Below, piece by piece: positions 23,247-27,969 of a stretch of 27,969 nt of DNA (positions are counted from its first letter, which is position 1; every line of letters begins with the position of its first letter). The notes under the pieces are model-generated. The model was given only the letters and a program-made list of their open reading frames with translations. It was not told the DNA's origin and made no database searches. A program made the translations under genes and the position numbers. Origin of the DNA: CAYFJO01 sp964343305 (GTDB lineage Bacteria > Planctomycetota > Planctomycetia > Pirellulales > Pirellulaceae); assembly GCA_964343305.1 (NCBI GenBank), contig CAYFJO010000102.1:1-27969 (forward strand). The letters run 5' to 3'.

Positions 23247-24641
23247 ATGTATTTGACGCAAAAGCACAATTCTCGATCTTGTCTCGTTGGCGCGTTGATC
23301 GTTGGCTGGGTTTGTTCGTTTGTTCAAACCGCCATATGTGCTGAGCCGAGCAAGCCAAACATATTGATGATTTTCGTGGATGATTTGGGTTATGGGGACC
23401 TTTCTTCCTACGGAGCAGAGGATCTGAAGTCGCCTCACATCGACCAGCTTGTTGCAGCAGGAATGAGGTTTGACGAATTCTATGCAAACTGCCCAGTCTG
23501 CTCACCCACGCGCGCGTCGCTGCTGACCGGTCGCTACCCAGAATTGGTGGGCGTCCCCGGGGTCATCCGCACCCACCCGGAAAACAACTGGGGTGAACTT
23601 GCCAAAGACGCGATTCTGCTTCCCGAGATTTTGAATCGGGCAGACTATCACACAGCAATCGTTGGCAAGTGGCATCTTGGCCTGGAAGATCCCAATCGTC
23701 CGAACGATCGCGGTTTTGATTTCTTCCACGGCTGGCTGGGCGACATGATGGACGACTATTACAAACACCGCCGCCACGGCATCAACTACATGCGACACAA
23801 TCAAAAAGAAATTGATCCGCCGGGACACGCGACCGATCTCTTTACGGAATGGGCGTGCAGTTATTTGGACGACCGAGCAAAATCTGACGAGCCCTTTTTC
23901 CTTTACTTGGCCTACAACGCACCGCACACGCCAATCCAGCCGCCGCAAGAGTGGATCGAAAAAGTCATGCAACGTGAAGCAGGGATCAGCGATCGACGCG
24001 CGAAACTCGTCGCGTTGATCGAACACATGGACGACGGCATCGGCAAAGTCGTGGCGAGATTAAAAGCCACGGGACTGGCCGAGAATACACTTGTCATTTT
24101 CTCATCCGACAATGGCGGACAACTCAATGTGGGCGCAAACAACGGCCCGCTGCGTGACGGCAAGCAGAGTATGTACGAAGGGGGCTTGAAAGTATCCACG
24201 TGCGCCGTCTGGCCCGGCATGATTAAACCGGGCTCGCGTTCAACGCTCAGGGGCATCACGATGGACTTGTATCCGACGATCTGCGAAGCCGCCGGCGTCG
24301 ATGTCGAACACACAATCGAAGGACGATCCATCTTGCCGACATTGCTAGGCAAGCAGCAAGATTCTAGTGACCGTGACCTTTTCTTTCATCGTCGCGAAGG
24401 CGGCGAGCGATACGCGGGGCTGACGACTAACGCCGTGCGTCGCGGTGACTGGAAGTTGCTGCAAAACAGTCCATTTGCTCCGTTGGAGTTGTACAACTTG
24501 GCCGACGACCCGCTGGAAGAAAACGACTTGAGCATGAAGAATCGAAGAGAATTCCGCGAATTGTCTGCCGCATTGCGTGTGCAGGTGCAGCGTGGCGGGG
24601 CAGTGCCTTGGCAAGCACCCGCGCGACGTGACGCCCCATGA
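23247..24641 (+). CDS. Secreted Cys-type sulfatase (arylsulfatase-like)
   Basis: Hydrolyses sulfate esters, most likely on a polysaccharide, outside the cytoplasm. It has 464 residues from ATG 23247 with a signal peptide of about 32 residues ending in AICA. Metal-binding DD is in MIFVDDLGYGD (45-46). The formylglycine motif is CSPTR (85-89), Cys-type, so activation needs a formylglycine-generating enzyme. GKWHLG (140-145), YNAPHTPIQPP and SSDNGG are further family motifs. The C-terminal part has the ELYNLADDPLEENDL segment usual in planctomycete sulfatases. Earlier in-frame starts lack a Shine-Dalgarno. Confidence 0.93.
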   Translation: MYLTQKHNSRSCLVGALIVGWVCSFVQTAICAEPSKPNILMIFVDDLGYGDLSSYGAEDLKSPHIDQLVAAGMRFDEFYANCPVCSPTRASLLTGRYPELVGVPGVIRTHPENNWGELAKDAILLPEILNRADYHTAIVGKWHLGLEDPNRPNDRGFDFFHGWLGDMMDDYYKHRRHGINYMRHNQKEIDPPGHATDLFTEWACSYLDDRAKSDEPFFLYLAYNAPHTPIQPPQEWIEKVMQREAGISDRRAKLVALIEHMDDGIGKVVARLKATGLAENTLVIFSSDNGGQLNVGANNGPLRDGKQSMYEGGLKVSTCAVWPGMIKPGSRSTLRGITMDLYPTICEAAGVDVEHTIEGRSILPTLLGKQQDSSDRDLFFHRREGGERYAGLTTNAVRRGDWKLLQNSPFAPLELYNLADDPLEENDLSMKNRREFRELSAALRVQVQRGGAVPWQAPARRDAP

Positions 24642-24751
24642 CGGCCGACTTCGGAAGTTGCTTTGGTGCAATTGCGTTCCACGCCTTGAAAATAGAACCC
24701 AATATCCGACAATGAATTGCCCCGAACCACACAGACCGTTAAGGACATCCC

Positions 24752-25054
24752 ATGCCAGCCATGAACGCCGAAGTTTCCCATTCGCTTGGAAGAGAAGAGG
24801 CTCTGGAACGACTCAGAAGTTTCTCAGAGAAAATCCGTGACAAATACAAGGGGCAAGTCAGTGACATGGAAGAATCGTGGGCGGACGAGACCCTGAACTT
24901 TTCCTTCAAATCGTTCGGTTTTAAGGTGAGCGGCAGTTTGATAGTTGGCGACGATTCGGTGAAATTGGATGGCAAGCTTCCGATCGCTGCGATGGTGTTT
25001 AAAGGCAAAATACAGCAGGAATTTGTGGATCAGTTGAACAAACTTCTTAGTTAG
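24752..25054 (+). CDS. Polyhydroxyalkanoic acid system family protein
   Basis: Protein of 100 residues. The pattern HSLGREEALERLRSFSEKI, then WADETLNFSFKSFGFKVSG, VGDDSVKLDGKLP and a final FVDQLNKLL helix matches the PHA granule-associated regulator family (PHA_gran_rgn), which resembles a small alpha/beta lipid-binding-like fold. No phaC or other polyhydroxyalkanoate gene is in the window, so the granule link is only a family label and a role in lipid or envelope matters is equally possible. AAGGA lies 6 nt upstream of ATG 24752; ATG 24761 is an alternative. Confidence 0.75.
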   Translation: MPAMNAEVSHSLGREEALERLRSFSEKIRDKYKGQVSDMEESWADETLNFSFKSFGFKVSGSLIVGDDSVKLDGKLPIAAMVFKGKIQQEFVDQLNKLLS

Positions 25055-25127
25055 CCGAATTCCAAAATACACCTCCTTTGGCGGCTCTGGTTATACTACT
25101 TTGCTTGATTTCTCGCGTATTCAGCGA

Positions 25128-25159
25128 AACCCATTGGATTAAAATGGGTTCAAACCCAT
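25128..25159. repeat. Three-segment alternative hairpin
   Basis: Segment 1 (AACCCAT, 25128-25134) and segment 3 (AACCCAT, 25153-25159) are identical, and both are complementary to segment 2 (ATGGGTT, 25144-25150). Two mutually exclusive hairpins are therefore possible. The stems are only 7 bp and no T tract follows, so any regulatory role is speculative. Confidence 0.4.
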
Positions 25160-25273
25160 AAGGCGATCGGTCAGAAGGAAGATACCGTAGTGGGATTCGC
25201 CAGAATTCCCTGAGCACAAGGAATTCTGGCGAATTCCACTACGTCCGGTGTGAACTCATTGGCCGATCGCCTA
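25160..25273. repeat. Outer inverted repeat flanking a REP-like pair
   Basis: AAGGCGATCGGTCA (25160-25173) is nearly the reverse complement of TGGCCGATCGCCTA (25260-25273), which reads TAGGCGATCGGCCA on the minus strand. That is 12 of 14 matches, with both arms carrying CGATCG. The REP-like pair 25187-25242 lies entirely between them. Confidence 0.55.
25187..25242. repeat. REP-like hairpin pair (GTAG heads) before secreted protein gene
   Basis: Arms 25187-25209 and 25220-25242 (23 nt each) are inverted with one mismatch and a 10-nt spacer. Each arm is GTAG-T followed by the palindrome GGAATTC-GCCA-GAATTCC. The left arm has G for A at one stem position, giving a G-U wobble in RNA, exactly as in the element at 5879-5936. 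Confidence 0.87.
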
Positions 25274-25373
25274 AGCACACCCCACCAAATTCACACCTCG
25301 CTGTGTACTCAAACGCACAAATTCAGTTACTCCTACACCTTTACCCTCCCAATCTGTTTCACTGGAGCAAGAA

Positions 25374-26129
25374 ATGAAGATTTCTCATCGCGCAATCATT
25401 TGCGCCATCACGTTGTCATTTGCAATTCTGGCCAATTCCGCCTCGGCTCAACCTGGTCGTGGACCCGGTGGTCGCGGACCAGGCGGTGGCCCGGGTGCTG
25501 GAGGATTGGACCTGCTCAGAAGTGAAGTGGTTCAAAAGGAACTGGAATTAGTCGATGACCAAATCGACAAGCTTCGTGACCTTGGCGAGGAAATGCGCAA
25601 TGCCATGCGTGAAGTTTTTCAAGGGATCGATTTCCGCAACATGACCGAAGAAGATCGCAATGCACTTCGAGAGAAGATGCGCGAGGCCACCGGCGACATC
25701 CGCGAAAAGTTGGAAGAAATCTTGCTTCCACATCAACGGGAACGTTTTCAGCAACTACAGCTCCAAGCACAGATGCGTGGCAGCACTGCGAGAGCGCTGG
25801 GCAGTGAAGCCGTGCGTGAAGCGCTCGGCATCAGCGAAGATCAAGTCAATGAGCTACGCGAGAAGGCCGAGCAGGCGAACCGAGAGTTGAATGAAAAGAT
25901 CCAGAAGCTGCGCGAAGAAGCTCGGACGGAGTTGCTCGAGTCCGTCTTGAGCAAAGAACAACTTGCCAAGTTTGAGGAATTGCTGGGCGAGCCGTTTCAG
26001 TTTCCGCAACCACAATTCGGCCGTGGCCCTGGACAGGGCGGTGGTCGAGGTCCGGGTGGCGGCGATGGGCAAGGCCGACGCCGAGGCGATGGCGAAGGTG
26101 GCCGACGTGAGCGACCGGAAACGGAATAA
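25374..26129 (+). CDS. Secreted helical protein with Gly/Arg/Pro-rich ends
   Basis: Protein of 251 residues with a signal peptide of about 25 residues (ending ANSASA). The mature protein starts with QPGRGPGGRGPGGGPGAGG, continues with a long charged helical region (about 45-205), and ends in a Gly/Arg-rich tail with several GRGPG-type units. The helical part contains two units with the pattern of LxLxDDQIDKLRDL and LGISEDQVNELREK, each followed by LLPHQRERFQQL- or LSKEQLAKFEEL-like segments. This resembles Spy/CpxP-like periplasmic proteins, but the LTxxQ hallmark is not clear. Function is unknown; a periplasmic chaperone-like or polyanion-binding role is a guess. GGAG lies about 8 nt before ATG 25374. 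Confidence 0.75.
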   Translation: MKISHRAIICAITLSFAILANSASAQPGRGPGGRGPGGGPGAGGLDLLRSEVVQKELELVDDQIDKLRDLGEEMRNAMREVFQGIDFRNMTEEDRNALREKMREATGDIREKLEEILLPHQRERFQQLQLQAQMRGSTARALGSEAVREALGISEDQVNELREKAEQANRELNEKIQKLREEARTELLESVLSKEQLAKFEELLGEPFQFPQPQFGRGPGQGGGRGPGGGDGQGRRRGDGEGGRRERPETE

Positions 26130-26159
26130 CTTTGGATAGAACAATGTAGTCGCAAGATC

Positions 26160-26192
26160 AGCAGCCCGGCTGTTCGCAACAGCCGGGCTGCT
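26160..26192. terminator. Perfect 15-bp hairpin, probable terminator
   Basis: AGCAGCCCGGCTGTT is followed by a 3-nt loop (CGC) and its exact reverse complement, starting 30 nt after the stop of the secreted protein gene. The stem is GC-rich and perfect. Only a few T bases follow (ATGCGATTTG), so it is not a classic intrinsic terminator; it could also protect mRNA from decay. Confidence 0.5.
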
Positions 26193-26241
26193 ATGCGATT
26201 TGCGAAACTCAACCGACGAAGGTGGAGTATCATCAGATAGT

Positions 26242-27942
26242 ATGGAAGCAGGCGAAATTCTTTTACGACGTGGTTTGCTTGACGAAGGTCAACTGGAGCG
26301 TTCGCGCAGCGCCAGCGGCGACGGTGCGCAACTTGTCGAGAGCGCCGTTGAGATGGGTTTCGTGGACGAGGAATCCGCGTTACGGGCGGTCGGCGAAGAA
26401 GTGGGGCTCGATTTTCTGGATCTCAATGAAGTTGACGTCGATCTGTCGCTGCTCGATGATTTTCCACAAAAAGTGATTCATCGCCAGTCGCTGTTCCCGA
26501 TTCGCCGCGAGAACGGTTCGTTGGTCGTGGCGACGAGCGACCCGTTCGACCTCTATCCGATCGACGAAGTCAGCGCGACCACCGGGTTGTCGGTGATTCC
26601 GGTGCTGGCCAGCCGGTTGGGCATCTCCAAGCTAATCAAAACACACCTAGGCGTCGGCAGCGAAACGGTGGAGGGTTTGATCGAGGCTCGCGGCGACGAC
26701 AACGGAGTTGAACTGCTCGACGACATTGAGACGGACGGGTCGGAACTTTCGGAAATGGCGCAGGAAGCGTCCGTCGTGCGTTTGGTGAACGAGATTCTGT
26801 TGGAAGCGATCGAGTCACGGGCCAGTGACGTGCACATCGAGTCGCAATCGTCGGGCGTCGTGATTCGCTATCGCATCGACGGCATTTTGCATCCGCAGCC
26901 TGTGCCCGCCGAAATCCATCGGTTTCAAGCGGCAATCATCAGCCGACTCAAAATCATGGCTCGGCTGAACATCGCCGAGAAACGTTTGCCGCAAGACGGC
27001 CGGATCAAACTGCGAGTACAAGGCCGCGAGGTCGACGTCCGCGTGAGCGTCATGCCGATGATCCATGGCGAAGGCCTGGTGATGCGTATCTTGGACAAAG
27101 GTGCGATGGTGTTTGACTTGCGCAGCCTGGGCATGGAACAAGAGATCTATGACAAATTCGGTGCTCTCATTCGCATGCCTCACGGGATTATTCTCGTCAC
27201 GGGGCCGACTGGTTCGGGAAAAACAACGACACTGTACAGCTCGTTGTTGGAAATTCGCAGTGCCGAAAACAAGATCATCACCACCGAGGACCCCGTCGAA
27301 TATCAGCTCGAAGGGATCAACCAAATCCAGGTCCATCCCAAGATCGGGCTGACTTTCGCTCATTCGTTGCGGAGCATTTTGCGTCACGATCCCGATATTG
27401 TGCTGGTCGGCGAAATCCGAGATTTGGAAACGGCCGAAAACGCGATCCAAGCGTCGTTAACCGGCCACCTCGTTTTTAGCACGCTGCACACGAACGACGC
27501 AGCGGGAGCGTACACGCGGTTGGCCGACATGGGCGTCGAACCGTTTTTAGTCGCCAGCACGGTCGAAGCGGTCATGGCCCAGCGATTGGTGCGCCGGCTG
27601 TGCGAGAAATGCAAAGAGGAATTCACACCCTCACACGAAGATTTGCCGTCCGACTTTCCCTTCGAGCAACTCGGAGGACAAGCGATTTTTCGCAACATCG
27701 GCTGCCGCCAATGCCGCGGCGTTGGTTATAGTGGAAGAATGGGCATCTACGAGCTGTTGATCACGTCCGAACGTGTCCGGCAAATGGCCCATGACAACAT
27801 CAGCACTTGGGAAATCAAAAAAGCCGCCGCCGCGGACGGCATGGCCACACTCCGTGATGATGCCTGGAAAAAAGTGCTCGCCGGAAAAACGTCCGTTGAC
27901 GAAGTGCTGCGAGTGACCAAAGGCGACCAGATAGTTCAATGA
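26242..27942 (+). CDS. GspE/PilB-type secretion or pilus assembly ATPase
   Basis: ATPase of type II secretion or type IV pilus assembly, 566 residues from ATG 26242; earlier readings from 26200 lack a usual start. N-terminal domain: GEILLRRGLLDEGQLERS and the later ARNIAEK-like region (MshEN/GspE-N type, about 1-130). Core: Walker A GPTGSGKTTT (321-330), Asp-box region, Walker B with GEIRD (390-394), and the His box TGHLVFSTLHTND (407-419). Two CxxC pairs (CEKC at 454-457 and CRQC at 488-491) form the zinc-binding site typical of GspE/PilB and absent from retraction ATPases. No other secretion gene is in the window, so GspE versus PilB is not decided; partners may follow beyond the right edge. 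Confidence 0.93.
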   Translation: MEAGEILLRRGLLDEGQLERSRSASGDGAQLVESAVEMGFVDEESALRAVGEEVGLDFLDLNEVDVDLSLLDDFPQKVIHRQSLFPIRRENGSLVVATSDPFDLYPIDEVSATTGLSVIPVLASRLGISKLIKTHLGVGSETVEGLIEARGDDNGVELLDDIETDGSELSEMAQEASVVRLVNEILLEAIESRASDVHIESQSSGVVIRYRIDGILHPQPVPAEIHRFQAAIISRLKIMARLNIAEKRLPQDGRIKLRVQGREVDVRVSVMPMIHGEGLVMRILDKGAMVFDLRSLGMEQEIYDKFGALIRMPHGIILVTGPTGSGKTTTLYSSLLEIRSAENKIITTEDPVEYQLEGINQIQVHPKIGLTFAHSLRSILRHDPDIVLVGEIRDLETAENAIQASLTGHLVFSTLHTNDAAGAYTRLADMGVEPFLVASTVEAVMAQRLVRRLCEKCKEEFTPSHEDLPSDFPFEQLGGQAIFRNIGCRQCRGVGYSGRMGIYELLITSERVRQMAHDNISTWEIKKAAAADGMATLRDDAWKKVLAGKTSVDEVLRVTKGDQIVQ

Positions 27943-27969
27943 CGAAATACCTAAATACCCAATGACGAA
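27937..27969. repeat. Start of a direct-repeat element at the window edge
   Basis: CAATGACGAA occurs at 27937-27946, spanning the ATPase stop codon, and again at 27960-27969, and AAATACC is also repeated between them. The window ends inside the element, so its extent is unknown. Confidence 0.5.

Larger units (their letters stand above)
25055..25373. other. Intergenic region dense in hairpins
   Basis: These 319 nt hold three overlapping or nested structures: AACCCAT/ATGGGTT/AACCCAT at 25128-25159, an outer inverted repeat (25160-25173 with 25260-25273), and a REP-like pair (25187-25242) inside it. No coding frame is convincing. The promoter of the following secreted protein gene probably lies between 25273 and 25360. 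Confidence 0.6.

Noticed and set aside
3503..25242. CRISPR array made of the repeated palindromes
   Set aside because: The repeats are scattered as inverted pairs with no regular unique spacers, and no cas genes are present.

Overview
The window looks like chromosomal DNA of a planctomycete, probably Pirellulaceae-like. This is inferred from gene content, not from a marker gene. The clues are an F-type ATP synthase whose a subunit has a very long hydrophilic N-terminus and whose b and c subunits start with signal-peptide-like segments, a secreted Cys-type sulfatase, a Ser/Thr kinase with one membrane segment and a large outer domain, and many intergenic hairpin repeats. There is no rRNA, tRNA, CRISPR array, insertion sequence or phage gene.

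Layout. 1-346: upstream region with an 18-bp palindrome and an imperfect inverted repeat. 347-8890: complete ATP synthase operon, atpZ-atpI-atpB-atpE-atpF-atpH-atpA-atpG-atpD-atpC, all on +. 9144-9968: degenerate FHA-domain protein plus a small unknown protein. 10054-12777: large YfhO-family membrane protein. 12872-13843 (-): EpsC-type serine O-acetyltransferase. 14272-16100: orphan two-domain ABC permease overlapping a SelW-like CxxC protein. 16092-19700 (-): 1202-residue double SF1 helicase with a degenerate N-terminal UPF1-like core and an intact C-terminal UvrD-like core. 19965-22943 (-): Ser/Thr kinase. 23247-24641: sulfatase. 24752-25054: polyhydroxyalkanoic-acid-system-like protein. 25374-26129: secreted Gly/Arg-rich helical protein. 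26242-27942: GspE/PilB-type secretion ATPase.

The most striking structure lies between the genes. Five intergenic elements (3514-3573, 4220-4286, 5879-5936, 19890-19938, 25187-25242) are inverted pairs of short hairpins, each arm carrying the outer tetranucleotide GTAG, which is the hallmark of REP sequences recognised by REP-associated tyrosine transposases. A diverged sixth (14137-14198) has GTTG/GTGG heads. A further element of the same architecture but another head (12779-12867) fills the gap between two convergent genes. Where the two arms of an element differ, paired substitutions often keep each arm's own hairpin intact, so the small hairpins, and not only the long arm-to-arm pairing, appear to be maintained.

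In the ATP synthase operon every junction from atpF onward (atpF/H, H/A, A/G, G/D, D/C and after atpC) holds an inverted repeat, drawn from several unrelated sequence families and fitted between the stop codon and the next ribosome-binding site. The upstream junctions have none. These elements could be mRNA-processing or stability devices that tune subunit ratios, or tolerated mobile repeats; the sequence alone does not decide.
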